Below, piece after piece: positions 51,311-60,424 of a stretch of DNA of 64,000 nucleotides; the first letter of the stretch is position 1; every line of letters begins with the position of its first letter. A program made the translations under genes and the position numbers. The notes under the pieces were generated by a model. It was not told the DNA's origin and ran no database searches. It saw only the letters and a list, made by a program, of their open reading frames with translations. The stretch covers positions 62,001 through 126,000 of the forward strand of contig JAXMFU010000003.1 in the NCBI GenBank assembly GCA_046347625.1, written 5' to 3'. Source of the DNA: CAIMUS01 sp046347625. Lineage in GTDB: Bacteria > Pseudomonadota > Gammaproteobacteria > Competibacterales > Competibacteraceae.

Positions 51311-52444
51311 CTACCCTTGATCTTCTCGCAGCAATACCAGCGTCTCCACATGATAGGTTTGCGGGAAAAAATCATAGGGTGTAATGCGCTCGACCCGATA
51401 ATTACTTCCGATCAGAACGTCCAGATCGCGCCGCAGTGTACCCGCGCTGCAGGAGAGATAGGCCAGCCGTTCCGGCCGCAACGAACCGACCACCCACGCC
51501 AGCACTTCCGGCTCCAGGCCGGTGCGCGGTGGATTGACGTAAAGAAGGCGCCGGCCTGCCGCGCCGGCATGATGGTCCAGCCAGGCTTCGAGTTGTGGAA
51601 TCCGGTCGGCGCATTTGCCTCTTAATAATAAAGCGTGTGGTGCATTATGTCGGGCGCATTCGACCGCCTCGCCGCCAAGCTCGACACCTACGGCGTCCGC
51701 TCCGCATTTGCTCCAACGCACCAGACTGGCGCCACCGCCGCTGTACAGATCGATCATGAGATCCTCGGCGATGGGCGCGAGAAAGGCTTCGGCTTCGGCC
51801 AGCGCCTGTCGATACAACGCCGGTAACACCTGCTGGAAAGCCGTCGGACCGTAGCGCAGACCACCGTCGTCAATCGAATAGGGCCGGCCCCAGAGTAACT
51901 GCCAACCGTTCTTGGCAAACATCCGCCGGCCCGCCGCCGGATGCAGATGCAGCCATAGCCCTTCGATGGCGAGCGATGCCAGATTTTCTTTAAAACGTTC
52001 ATCCACCCAGCCCAGTTCAGGCAATTTGGCGGTTTTCAGCACCAGGGTCACCTGCGCCATGGCCTGGATAAAAAAGGCCAGCGGAAACACCGGTCCCGGC
52101 GGCAGCACGGTCGCCAGCAGTGCCAACATCGCCCGGACCCGTTCCGAGTGAATCGGGCAGTGCGGAATCGCGATCAATTCCTTGCGCACCATCAGGCCGA
52201 ACTGCCAGCACGCGTCCTGCCAGCGGGCCGACAGCCGTACCCGATCGCGATAACCCCAGCGGTCTTCGCCCTGGACCGCCCGAAGCGTGGCAAACCGCTC
52301 CTGCCAGGGCGATAGCTGCTGTTTCAGCCAATGTTCTTTGCGGGCCTCGCTTTCCAGCGCGCTGAGCCGCCGGTGAGCGCAACCCGGACAATGTATTTCA
52401 CAACCGGCCCGCAAACCGGCTGCGGTCTCCGGCGGCAACTTCAC
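51311..52444 (-). CDS. TrmA/RlmD-like class I SAM RNA (uracil-5) methyltransferase, short form
   Basis: A 377-residue protein with the TrmA/RumA C-terminal catalytic set: MIDLYSGGGASLV (motif I), YVNPPRTGLEPEVL (DPPR-type), catalytic Cys in LAYLSCSAGTLRRDL, and DFFPQTYHVETLVLL with the catalytic Glu. The N-terminus has cysteines (CEIHCPGCAHR) that could bind an Fe-S cluster as in RlmD, but the TRAM domain is missing and the protein is shorter than the classical enzymes. Its start overlaps nadB's stop by 4 bp (ATGA). Target RNA and position are not predicted. Confidence 0.85.
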   Translation of the reverse strand: MKLPPETAAGLRAGCEIHCPGCAHRRLSALESEARKEHWLKQQLSPWQERFATLRAVQGEDRWGYRDRVRLSARWQDACWQFGLMVRKELIAIPHCPIHSERVRAMLALLATVLPPGPVFPLAFFIQAMAQVTLVLKTAKLPELGWVDERFKENLASLAIEGLWLHLHPAAGRRMFAKNGWQLLWGRPYSIDDGGLRYGPTAFQQVLPALYRQALAEAEAFLAPIAEDLMIDLYSGGGASLVRWSKCGADAVGVELGGEAVECARHNAPHALLLRGKCADRIPQLEAWLDHHAGAAGRRLLYVNPPRTGLEPEVLAWVVGSLRPERLAYLSCSAGTLRRDLDVLIGSNYRVERITPYDFFPQTYHVETLVLLREDQG

Positions 52445-54093
52445 GCCGCCGTATCCCAGGCTGCCGGTGGCAGCTCACTACGGGCAAAATTGGCCGGCAT
52501 CAGCACGGTATTGTGCGGCGGTGTGGTCGTATCGGCCTGGGGATAATCCAGGGTATAGTGCAGTCCCCGGCTTTCCTTGCGCGCCAACGCACTGCGGATG
52601 ATCAGGTCGGCCACCAGCGCCAGATTGCGCAGTTCAATCAGATCGCTGTTGATCCGGAAATTGCCGTAATACTCGTCGATCTCCCGCAACAGCAGATCCA
52701 CCCGGTGTTTGGCGCGCTGCAAGCGCTTATCGGTACGGACAATGCCGACATAGTCCCACATAAACTGCCGGAGTTCGGCCCAGTTATGGCTGACCACTAC
52801 GTCTTCGTCGGAATCGGTCACCCGGCTTTCATCCCATTCCGGCAGCGGCGGCGGCGCCGACAGACGTTCCAGGCGGCTGCGAATATCCTGGCCGGCCGCC
52901 GCCGCGAACACCAGACATTCCAGCAGTGAGTTGCTGGCCATCCGGTTGGCCCCGTGCAGACCGGTAAACGCCACTTCGCCGATGGCATATAACCGTTCCA
53001 GATCGGTACGCCCGGAAAGATCGGTCATCACTCCACCACAGGTATAATGGGCGGCGGGTACCACCGGCAAGGGTTCCCGGGTCATATCGAAGCCGAACTC
53101 CAGACATTTGGTGTAAACCGTGGGAAAATGCGACTTGATAAAGTCCGCCGGCTTATGGCTGATATCCAGGTACACACAGGGGATTCCCAGGCGCTTCATC
53201 TCGTGGTCTATCGCCCGGGCGACGATATCGCGGGGCGCCAGCTCGAGCCGGGTATCGAAGTGCTCCATAAAGCGGCTGCCGTCCGGCAGCAACAGGTAAC
53301 CGCCTTCGCCCCGGACCGCTTCGGTGATCAGAAAAGATTTGGCTTTAGGATGATACAGGCAGGTGGGATGAAATTGCATGAATTCCATATTCGCCACCCG
53401 GCAACCTGCCCGCCAGGCCATGGCGATGCCATCGCCGGTCGAACCGTCCGGATTGCTGGAATAGAGATACACTCGGCTGGCGCCACCACTGGCCAGCGCC
53501 ACGCAGCGCGCCGGGAATACTTGTACCCTGCCGCTGTGCCGATCCAGCACATAAGCGCCCAGGCAGTGGTTGCCCGCCAATCCCAGTTTGCGGCTGGTAA
53601 TCAGATCCACCGCAATCAGGTGTTCGTAGACCTGAATATTGGAGTGCCGTCGGACCTGTTGTTCCAGCGTCGTCTGGATGGCGCGACCGGTGGCATCGGC
53701 GGCATGCACCACCCGGCGATGGCTATGGCCGCCTTCACGGGTCAGATGATAATCCACCGAGCCATCGGCCCTGGCCTCGGTGGTAAAGGGAACACCCTGG
53801 CGGCTCAGCCACTCGATGATTTCCCGGCCATGCTCTACGGTGAAGCGTACGCTATCCGGATGACACAGGCCGGCACCGGCCACCAGGGTGTCCTGAATAT
53901 GCGCTTCGATCGAATCGGTGGCATCCAGCACGGCTGAAACCCCTCCCTGGGCATAATAGGTGCTGCCTTCGGAGACCGGGCCTTTGGCCAAGACGGTAAC
54001 CCGGGCGCAGTCGGCCAGGCGCAAGGCCAGGCTTAAGCCTGCTGCGCCGCTGCCCAGGACGAGTACATCGGTAAACTGAGATGAAGTCATCAT
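52441..54093 (-). CDS. nadB: L-aspartate oxidase NadB
   Basis: A 550-residue flavoenzyme: VLGSGAAGLSLALRLADC at the N-terminus binds FAD; YYAQGGVSAVLDATDSIEAH, REGGHSHRRVVHAADATG, QFHPTCLYHP and the RGEGGYLLLPDG substrate-site segments are all present. It oxidises aspartate to iminoaspartate, the first step of NAD synthesis. Divergent from rpoE, the usual gammaproteobacterial arrangement. The downstream RNA methyltransferase is translationally coupled. Confidence 0.96.
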   Translation of the reverse strand: MMTSSQFTDVLVLGSGAAGLSLALRLADCARVTVLAKGPVSEGSTYYAQGGVSAVLDATDSIEAHIQDTLVAGAGLCHPDSVRFTVEHGREIIEWLSRQGVPFTTEARADGSVDYHLTREGGHSHRRVVHAADATGRAIQTTLEQQVRRHSNIQVYEHLIAVDLITSRKLGLAGNHCLGAYVLDRHSGRVQVFPARCVALASGGASRVYLYSSNPDGSTGDGIAMAWRAGCRVANMEFMQFHPTCLYHPKAKSFLITEAVRGEGGYLLLPDGSRFMEHFDTRLELAPRDIVARAIDHEMKRLGIPCVYLDISHKPADFIKSHFPTVYTKCLEFGFDMTREPLPVVPAAHYTCGGVMTDLSGRTDLERLYAIGEVAFTGLHGANRMASNSLLECLVFAAAAGQDIRSRLERLSAPPPLPEWDESRVTDSDEDVVVSHNWAELRQFMWDYVGIVRTDKRLQRAKHRVDLLLREIDEYYGNFRINSDLIELRNLALVADLIIRSALARKESRGLHYTLDYPQADTTTPPHNTVLMPANFARSELPPAAWDTAA

Positions 54094-54177
54094 AACTTGA
54101 GGGTAACTCCGTGAATGCGTTATCGTGGCAGGGTAACTGTCGCGCTAGATCAAGTTAGCGAAATTTTTCCGGTCATT

Positions 54178-54204
54178 AAACTTTAGCCGAAAAATATAAT
54201 CTCA
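54178..54204 (+). promoter_or_regulatory. Putative sigma-E-type promoter before rpoE
   Basis: AAACTT at 54178-54183 and TCTCA at 54200-54204 are 16 bp apart, close to the sigma-E consensus (GAACTT, N16, TCtga), as expected for an autoregulated rpoE operon. A TATAAT at 54195-54200 could be a housekeeping -10 but lacks a -35. Confidence 0.45.
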
Positions 54205-54293
54205 CTCTGGCATACATGCGAACTAACGGGGAAGACACCGTCTACCCTCTGGGCCGTATGGACATTGCCATGTGGTGGAAAGGGTCTGTCCGT

Positions 54294-54869
54294 ATGGGCG
54301 AACGTAATGTAGACCGTGAGTTAGTCCAAAGGGTACAAAAGGGCGAAAAAAATGCTTTCGATGTGTTGGTACGCAAGTATCAATTTAAGATCATTAAATT
54401 GATATCCCGCTATGTACACGACCCCAACGAAGCTATGGACGTCGCTCAGGAGGCCTTCCTCAAGGCCTATCGTGCTCTGCCCGGCTTCCGGGGCGAGAGT
54501 GCGTTTTATACCTGGCTGTACCGGATCGCTATCAATACCGCCAAGAATTATCTGGTGGCGCAGGGCCGGCGTCCACCCGGTTCCGATATCGATGCCCACG
54601 ATGCTGAACAATATGAAGGACAATCTCTCCTTAAGGAATATGAAACACCGGAGCGCCTGCTGCTCAAGGACGAAATCGAGGCGACGGTGTTCAAGGCTAT
54701 TGAGGAATTGCCGGAGGACTTGCGTACTGCAATCACCCTCCGCGAGCTCGAAGGCATGAGTTACGAAGAAATTGCGCAGGCTATGGGTTGTCCGATCGGT
54801 ACGGTGCGCTCCCGCATTTTCAGGGCGCGTGAGTCGATCGACGCCAAACTGCGTCCCCTGTTGAGTTAA
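54294..54869 (+). CDS. rpoE: RNA polymerase sigma factor RpoE (AlgU)
   Basis: A 191-residue ECF sigma factor; ATG 54294 (MGERNVDRELVQRVQKG) gives the canonical length, while in-frame ATGs at 54216-54270 would add up to 26 residues. Region 2: DPNEAMDVAQEAFLKAYRAL and FYTWLYRIAINTAKNYL. Region 4: LPEDLRTAITLRELEGMSYEEIAQAMG. Directs the envelope-stress regulon. Followed 20 bp later by its anti-sigma gene. Confidence 0.95.
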   Translation: MGERNVDRELVQRVQKGEKNAFDVLVRKYQFKIIKLISRYVHDPNEAMDVAQEAFLKAYRALPGFRGESAFYTWLYRIAINTAKNYLVAQGRRPPGSDIDAHDAEQYEGQSLLKEYETPERLLLKDEIEATVFKAIEELPEDLRTAITLRELEGMSYEEIAQAMGCPIGTVRSRIFRARESIDAKLRPLLS

Positions 54870-54888
54870 CCATTTTCCGGATCGAGTC

Positions 54889-55452
54889 ATGGCAGATAAA
54901 TCGTCTGAACAATTATCTGTATTGCTGGACGGCGAATTTGAGGAATGGGAACTGGAGTTTGCCGCCCGTCGCCTGGCCGGCGACCCTGTACTCAAAACCC
55001 GCTGGGAAGCCTACCACTTGATCAGCGATGCATTGCGCAACAATCTCCCCGATGCAATCGACCCCCAATTTGCCGAACGTGTCAATGCGCTACTGACGGC
55101 GGAAAAGCCTCTGTCCACTTTCACCAAGCCTGCGCTACCTTCCTGGTACAAGCCCGTTGCCGGTCTTGCCGTCGCCGCGTCGGTCGGCGTGCTGGCTGTT
55201 GCCCTCTGGTCGTTGCAACCGGATGGCTCGCTCCCGCCTGGGAATGCCCTGGTGGCCGCCAATACCGCCCCAGTTAGTCCGCTGGTTTCGCCGCTGCCGG
55301 CGGCGGACGATTCCGCACCCGATTCCCGCCACCGACTCAACAGCTATCTGGCCAATCATAACGAGTATGCTTCCATGAACAGCGTCAACGGGGTGTTGCC
55401 GTATGTTCGCATCGTCGGCTACGAAAGCAGCGGCGTCTCTCCCCGACGTTGA
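54889..55452 (+). CDS. rseA: Sigma-E anti-sigma factor RseA/MucA
   Basis: A 187-residue single-pass protein. The N-terminal cytoplasmic part (LSVLLDGEFEEWELEFAARR, then WEAYHLISDALRN) binds RpoE; a membrane helix (AGLAVAASVGVLAVALWSL) lies at about residues 90-108; the periplasmic tail is Pro/Ala-rich and the C-terminus ends YVRIVGYESSGVSPRR. Regulated proteolysis would release RpoE. Operon with rpoE and mucB. Confidence 0.92.
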   Translation: MADKSSEQLSVLLDGEFEEWELEFAARRLAGDPVLKTRWEAYHLISDALRNNLPDAIDPQFAERVNALLTAEKPLSTFTKPALPSWYKPVAGLAVAASVGVLAVALWSLQPDGSLPPGNALVAANTAPVSPLVSPLPAADDSAPDSRHRLNSYLANHNEYASMNSVNGVLPYVRIVGYESSGVSPRR

Positions 55453-55462
55453 CGTTTGATCC

Positions 55463-56464
55463 ATGTATTTTCCAGCTTTGCGTCTGGCGGCGGTACTCAT
55501 ACTGGTACTGCTACCGGTTAAGTATACGCCTGCGGAATCGGTGAACGATGCCCAACAATGGCTCGAGCGCATGATTCAGGCAGCCCATGCGCTTAATTAC
55601 GAAGGCATTTTCGTCTATGTTCAGGGCCAACATCTGGAAGCGATGCGGGTCATCCATGCCGGCGGCGCTAACAGCGAGCGGCAACGACTGTTTTCGCTGA
55701 ACGGCTCGCCGCGCGAAATCGTGGTGGCCGACAATCGCGTCATTTGCATGGTCCCGGAACAGCAGACATCCATGGGCAACGGTTACCGGCGGTCGCCGTT
55801 TCCGATCACCCTGCCGCTTAAGCTGGACCGGTTGGAGAGTCACTATGACTTCAAACTGGCCGGAGAGGATCGGGTGGCCGGTCTGGATACCCGGGTGATC
55901 GTCATTCAACCGCGCGACAAGCTGCGCTTCGGTTATCGCCTGTGGCTGGATCAGAATAATGGGATGGTGTTGCGCTCGGCTTTGTTCGATGAAGCCGGCC
56001 AGTGGCTGGAACAAATGATGTTTACCAGCGTACAGTATAAACAGGACATCGACCCGGCCCTACTGAATCCACCCGCGGCGGCGGAGCCGGCTCCCCCGGC
56101 AACCGAGCCGGCTCCGGAAGAAGCCAAACCGATCGTCGAAGAGAGTGAATCCAGTTGGCGTCTGGTCGATGCCGAGCTCCCTCAGGGTTTCAGCCGGGTA
56201 ACCCACTACCGTCTGCCGGCCAAAGATACCAAGCGGGCACCCGAACATATTGTCTTGACCGATGGTCTGGCTACCGTCTCTATCTTCCTGGAGCCGCTGG
56301 CCGGTTCTCATCCTCTGCTTCAGGGTCCGGCACAGATGGGCGCAATGAATGCGCTCGGCAAGGTATTCAATGATTATCAGGTGCTCGTGGTCGGCGAAGT
56401 GCCGCAAGCGGCCGTACAGATGATTGCCGCCGCCCTGCGGCCTCCACCGGCGGCGGCCAAGTGA
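55463..56464 (+). CDS. rseB: Sigma-E regulatory protein RseB/MucB
   Basis: A 333-residue periplasmic protein. Signal peptide at residues 1-25 (LRLAAVLILVLLPV, then TPAES). MucB_RseB domain: WLERMIQAAHALNYEGIFVY, VADNRVICMVPEQ, and the C-terminal RLVDAELPQGFSRVTHYRLP. A Pro/Glu/Ala-rich linker (EPAPPATEPAPEEA) joins the two domains. Protects RseA from DegS and senses lipoprotein/LPS stress. Neither mucC nor mucD (degP) follows; instead lepA comes after a repeat-filled gap. Confidence 0.92.
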   Translation: MYFPALRLAAVLILVLLPVKYTPAESVNDAQQWLERMIQAAHALNYEGIFVYVQGQHLEAMRVIHAGGANSERQRLFSLNGSPREIVVADNRVICMVPEQQTSMGNGYRRSPFPITLPLKLDRLESHYDFKLAGEDRVAGLDTRVIVIQPRDKLRFGYRLWLDQNNGMVLRSALFDEAGQWLEQMMFTSVQYKQDIDPALLNPPAAAEPAPPATEPAPEEAKPIVEESESSWRLVDAELPQGFSRVTHYRLPAKDTKRAPEHIVLTDGLATVSIFLEPLAGSHPLLQGPAQMGAMNALGKVFNDYQVLVVGEVPQAAVQMIAAALRPPPAAAK

Positions 56465-56577
56465 TCGAAGTCTGCACCTTTGTCTCTCACTGAGATACCG
56501 ATAGCGACTGCAAGCGCTTCCCTGGTCTTAAACACGGTAATCTAACGGGTTTCTGAATTGATTAGAGTGTAGATGCC

Positions 56578-56681
56578 AGGTGCGCACAGCGCACCCTGCA
56601 ATTCGCTGTCGGGTTACGGCGCGCCACCTCGCTCATGCCATCTCCTACGGTTCGGTGGTCGGCGCGCCTAACCCGACCTAC
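56578..56681. repeat. Family D hairpin followed by family A palindrome
   Basis: AGGTGCGCACAGCGCACC at 56578-56595 is a short hairpin. From 56608 to 56681 the arms GTCGGGTTACGGCGCGCC and GGCGCGCCTAACCCGACCTAC flank about 35 bp. Part of the arm recurs at 56900-56930. The 575-bp gap between rseB and lepA contains these and the element at 56769 and no gene. Confidence 0.85.
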
Positions 56682-56768
56682 ATCCGCTGTGATGCAAGTG
56701 ACGAAATTGATTTTTCAGTAGGCAAAGCGTAGCGTGCCCATCAACCCGATCTAACCCAACAGTCCTTG

Positions 56769-56892
56769 CATTTGGCCTTGATACCCCCGTGGATGAAAGT
56801 TCCATAGGCCGGAATAAGGCCGCAAGGTCGGCCGTTTCCGGCAAGGCGCCACGTGCCGGAAACGCTCCGCCAGCTCCGCTTATTCCGGCCTA
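56769..56892. repeat. Large palindromic element, family B, copy 3
   Basis: Same orientation and flank as copy 1 at 33241: GGATGAAAGTTCCATAGGCCGGAATAAGG (in two pieces) to CTTATTCCGGCCTAC, with inner TTTCCGGC and GCCGGAAA arms. Confidence 0.85.
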
Positions 56893-57039
56893 CTTTGACT
56901 GCCGAGTTACGGTGCGCCACCTCGCTCATGTTACAATTTTTAATTGCAGATCTTCTTTTGCCTTTTGCCGCGGGTTTAAGAAACAACCCCGGCTATGGCA
57001 CAATCCCGCCCTTAAGCTACCGAAACGATCCATTTCTTG

Positions 57040-58833
57040 ATGAACCCCATCCGTAATTTTTCCATCATTGCCCATATCGATCACGGTAAATCCACCCTGG
57101 CCGATCGTTTCATTCAAATCTGCGGCGGCTTGAGCGAGCGGGAAATGGCCGAGCAGGTGCTGGATTCCATGGATCTGGAACGGGAACGCGGCATTACGAT
57201 CAAGGCCCAGAGCGTATCCTTGCAGTACCGGGCCCGTGATGGGCAAACCTATCAGTTGAATTTTATCGATACGCCCGGCCACGTGGATTTCTCTTATGAA
57301 GTCTCCCGCTCTCTGGCCGCCTGTGAGGGTGCGCTGCTGGTGGTGGACGCCGCCCAGGGCGTGGAAGCGCAGAGCGTGGCCAATTGCTATACCGCCATCG
57401 AACAGGGACTGGAAGTGCTGCCGGTCCTGAACAAGATCGATCTGCCAGCGGCGGATCCGGAACGGGTCGCCCGGGAAATCGGCGATATCATCGGGATCGA
57501 CGCCAGCGACGCCATTCGGGTAAGCGCCAAGACCGGCCGCGGCGTGGAAGACCTGCTGGAACAGTTGATCCACCGCATCCCGCCGCCCAAAGGCGATCCC
57601 GAAGCACCGCTTAAGGCACTGATCATCGATTCCTGGTTCGATAACTTTGTCGGCGTGATCTCGCTGGTGCGGGTGGTGGACGGCGCCATCCGGCCCCGGC
57701 AGAAAATCCAGGTCATGTCCACCGGACGGGTATTCCAGGTCGACAAAGTCGGCTATTTCACCCCCAAGCCGCAGGATCAGCCGGCCCTGCAAACCGGCGA
57801 AGTCGGTTATGTGATCGCCGGTATCAAGGATATCGACGGCGCCCCGGTGGGTGATACCCTGACCGCGGCCGATAATCCCGCCGCCGAGCCACTGCCGGGC
57901 TTTCAAAAAGTTCAGCCTCGGGTTTTCGCCGGTCTGTTTCCGGTCGACTCCGACGACTACGCCGATCTGCGTGAGGCTTTGCAGAAATTGCGTCTGAACG
58001 ACGCCGCCTTATACTTCGAGCCGGAAACTTCCGAGGCGATGGGTTTCGGCTTCCGCTGTGGCTTCCTGGGGCTGTTGCACATGGAAATCATTCAGGAGCG
58101 ACTGGAGCGGGAATACGACCTGGAGCTGATTACCACCGCGCCGACCGTCATCTATGAAGTGGTCACCACCACCGGCGAGGTACAGTGGATCGACAATCCG
58201 GCTAAACTACCACCGGTCAATAAGATCGCTGAAATTCGCGAACCGATCATCCTGGCCACGATCCTGACACCCCAGGACTATCTGGGCGCCGTGCTGAACC
58301 TGTGTATCGAAAAGCGCGGCGTACAGCGCAGCCTGCATTATGTGGGCAACCAGGTTTCGCTCGGGTTCGAGCTGCCCTTGAGCGACGTGGTCATGGATTT
58401 TTTCGACCGGCTGAAATCGATCAGCCGGGGCTTCGCCTCCTTCGATTATACCTTCGAGCGGTTTCAGGCGGCGCCATTGCTCAAGCTGGATGTGCTGATC
58501 AACGGCGAGCGGGTGGATGCCCTGTCCATTATCACCCACCGGGACCAGGCTCAGTACCGGGGTCGGGAGCTGGCCGAAAAGATGAAAGAGTTGATTCCCC
58601 GACAGATGTACGAAGTGGCCATTCAGGCGGCTGTCGGTTCTCAGATTATCGCCCGCACTACCGTCAAGCCGCTGCGCAAAAACGTCACGGCTAAATGCTA
58701 TGGCGGCGATGTCACCCGCAAGCGTAAATTGCTGGAAAAGCAGAAAGCCGGCAAGAAGCGGATGAAACTGGTCGGTAAAGTGGAAATCCCCCAGGAGGCT
58801 TTTCTGGCCGTGCTACGGGTGGATAATAGATGA
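57040..58833 (+). CDS. lepA: Elongation factor 4 (LepA)
   Basis: A 597-residue ribosomal GTPase starting MNPIRNFSIIAHIDHGKST (ATG 57040; a TTG directly before is unlikely). G motifs: AHIDHGKSTL, DTPGHVDF, NKIDLP. The LepA-specific C-terminal domain ends KLVGKVEIPQEAFLAVLRVDNR. Promotes back-translocation or initiation-related steps on ribosomes. Upstream of lepB as in E. coli. Confidence 0.97.
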   Translation: MNPIRNFSIIAHIDHGKSTLADRFIQICGGLSEREMAEQVLDSMDLERERGITIKAQSVSLQYRARDGQTYQLNFIDTPGHVDFSYEVSRSLAACEGALLVVDAAQGVEAQSVANCYTAIEQGLEVLPVLNKIDLPAADPERVAREIGDIIGIDASDAIRVSAKTGRGVEDLLEQLIHRIPPPKGDPEAPLKALIIDSWFDNFVGVISLVRVVDGAIRPRQKIQVMSTGRVFQVDKVGYFTPKPQDQPALQTGEVGYVIAGIKDIDGAPVGDTLTAADNPAAEPLPGFQKVQPRVFAGLFPVDSDDYADLREALQKLRLNDAALYFEPETSEAMGFGFRCGFLGLLHMEIIQERLEREYDLELITTAPTVIYEVVTTTGEVQWIDNPAKLPPVNKIAEIREPIILATILTPQDYLGAVLNLCIEKRGVQRSLHYVGNQVSLGFELPLSDVVMDFFDRLKSISRGFASFDYTFERFQAAPLLKLDVLINGERVDALSIITHRDQAQYRGRELAEKMKELIPRQMYEVAIQAAVGSQIIARTTVKPLRKNVTAKCYGGDVTRKRKLLEKQKAGKKRMKLVGKVEIPQEAFLAVLRVDNR

Positions 58834-58870
58834 TTACCGCCGCTTCACCCCTCGAGACCGAGGAAAAGGT

Positions 58871-58876
58871 TATAAT
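58871..58876 (+). promoter_or_regulatory. Possible -10 element before lepB
   Basis: TATAAT sits 34 bp before the lepB start within a 76-bp gap. No good -35 hexamer is at the right distance, so this is weak; transcription from lepA is equally likely. Confidence 0.25.
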
Positions 58877-58909
58877 AAATTTTCAGCCCTCTCTGAACTG
58901 GATCTGATT

Positions 58910-60424
58910 ATGGTTATGCGTACGAATAAAGACACCAAAGCAGTGACTCCTCGAGATCAAGAAACCAAAGATCGCCAGCAGCAAAAGAAGGCTGCGCAAT
59001 CAGCCTCGGCCCGATCGGGCGACTCTCAACAGCCCGAACCTGAAACCGCTCAGGTTAATCATGTTGCACAGACTCAGCCTTTTACCACTACGCTGGGCAT
59101 TACTGCCCTGCTGCTGGGCTTGATATGGGTATTGAGGCAGTTCGATTTTGCTCTGGTTCTGCTTATCGCTACCTTGGTCACCGGCGGCATACTGCTGTTA
59201 AATAAATATATTTTTGTCCCACGTCAGTTATCGGAAAAAACAGCGTCCGAGCAGGTTCAACCGGTTGAATCCATACCCGCCAAAGGCGCCGGTGAAGTAT
59301 CTAGCTATCTGGAAGAATTGAAGAGTATACTCAGCACAAATCTGCTGACCGTTTTTACTGCGATTCCTTTACTGATCGTGCTGCTGATTATATTGAATCA
59401 GGCTGAATTTTATACTGTCTTCAGTATCGCTTTCCTGGTTATCACGGTCGTATGGTTGTCAGAAATCTTTTTTTTAGCGCCAAGGCGTGCATTAGCTCAG
59501 CCGGGGCTTGCTGGAACCAGTACCCATTTTGCTGCCGTTTTGACCTGGATTGTTTTACTCTCGCTGGGTTGGTGGATGATAAGAAATTTCAACCTCGATA
59601 CCTTGCTCATCGTAGCCGCCTTACTCCTTGGCTGGATATGGTTTTTGGAAAACTTGGTTCCGCCCCTGCGCGAATCGCTCCATGGCCGGGAACAAGCGGT
59701 GATAGGTCAGCCTTCATGGCCGCTGGACTTCTCCCAGGTATTTGCCGGCATTGTGGATATATGCCGTTCTTTTTTCCCTATTATCTTAGCAGTATTGATA
59801 ATGCGCTCTTTTATTGTAGAGCCCTTTCGGATTCCTTCAGGTTCAATGATACCCACCTTACGGGAGGGTGATTTTATACTGGTCAATAAATATTATTACG
59901 GTTTGCGATTACCTGTGCTGAATATCAAGATACTGGCCAATCACTCACCTAAGCGGGGTGATGTCGTTGTATTTCATTATCCACTCGACCCAGATATAGC
60001 CTATATCAAACGAGTTGTCGGCTTACCAGGTGATTATCTGGAATATCGGGACAAACAACTTTATGTCAATGGTCAACGCACACTACAGCGTACTGTATCT
60101 CCCGGTGTTACGGACGTCTCTAACGGTTACGAGCTGCATATGGAAACACTGGATAACCAAAAACCCGTCGAAGCTATCGACCATTTTATCCAGATTAGAA
60201 AAGAACAGGATAACTTACCTATGGGTATGAGCTTATCCCCGAATTATAAGTTCGATCTGGCTAAAGGCTATAAAGTGCCTGAGGGCTATTATTTTATGAT
60301 GGGTGATAATCGTGACAACAGTAGCGATAGCCGTTTTTGGGGACCATTACCCGAACAAAATATCATTGGTAAAGCATTTTCTGTAGTGATAAATTTGAGC
60401 CGTTTCTGGAAACCGATACAATGA
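58910..60424 (+). CDS. lepB: Signal peptidase I (LepB) with triplicated N-terminal membrane module
   Basis: A 504-residue protein, far longer than E. coli LepB (324). The catalytic part is standard: membrane helix, then FRIPSGSMIPTL (Ser312), AYIKRVVGLPGD (Lys367), YYFMMGDNRDNSSDS. Before it, three two-helix units align with each other and with E. coli LepB's first helix: about 65-106 (QFDFALVLLIATLVTGG...YIFVPR), about 150-193 (AEFYTVFSIAFLVITVV...FFLAPRR) and about 210-255 (NFNLDTLLIVAALLLGW...LVPPLR). So seven membrane spans are predicted. Residues 1-55 are hydrophilic. Overlaps the next gene by 4 bp. Confidence 0.93.
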   Translation: MVMRTNKDTKAVTPRDQETKDRQQQKKAAQSASARSGDSQQPEPETAQVNHVAQTQPFTTTLGITALLLGLIWVLRQFDFALVLLIATLVTGGILLLNKYIFVPRQLSEKTASEQVQPVESIPAKGAGEVSSYLEELKSILSTNLLTVFTAIPLLIVLLIILNQAEFYTVFSIAFLVITVVWLSEIFFLAPRRALAQPGLAGTSTHFAAVLTWIVLLSLGWWMIRNFNLDTLLIVAALLLGWIWFLENLVPPLRESLHGREQAVIGQPSWPLDFSQVFAGIVDICRSFFPIILAVLIMRSFIVEPFRIPSGSMIPTLREGDFILVNKYYYGLRLPVLNIKILANHSPKRGDVVVFHYPLDPDIAYIKRVVGLPGDYLEYRDKQLYVNGQRTLQRTVSPGVTDVSNGYELHMETLDNQKPVEAIDHFIQIRKEQDNLPMGMSLSPNYKFDLAKGYKVPEGYYFMMGDNRDNSSDSRFWGPLPEQNIIGKAFSVVINLSRFWKPIQ

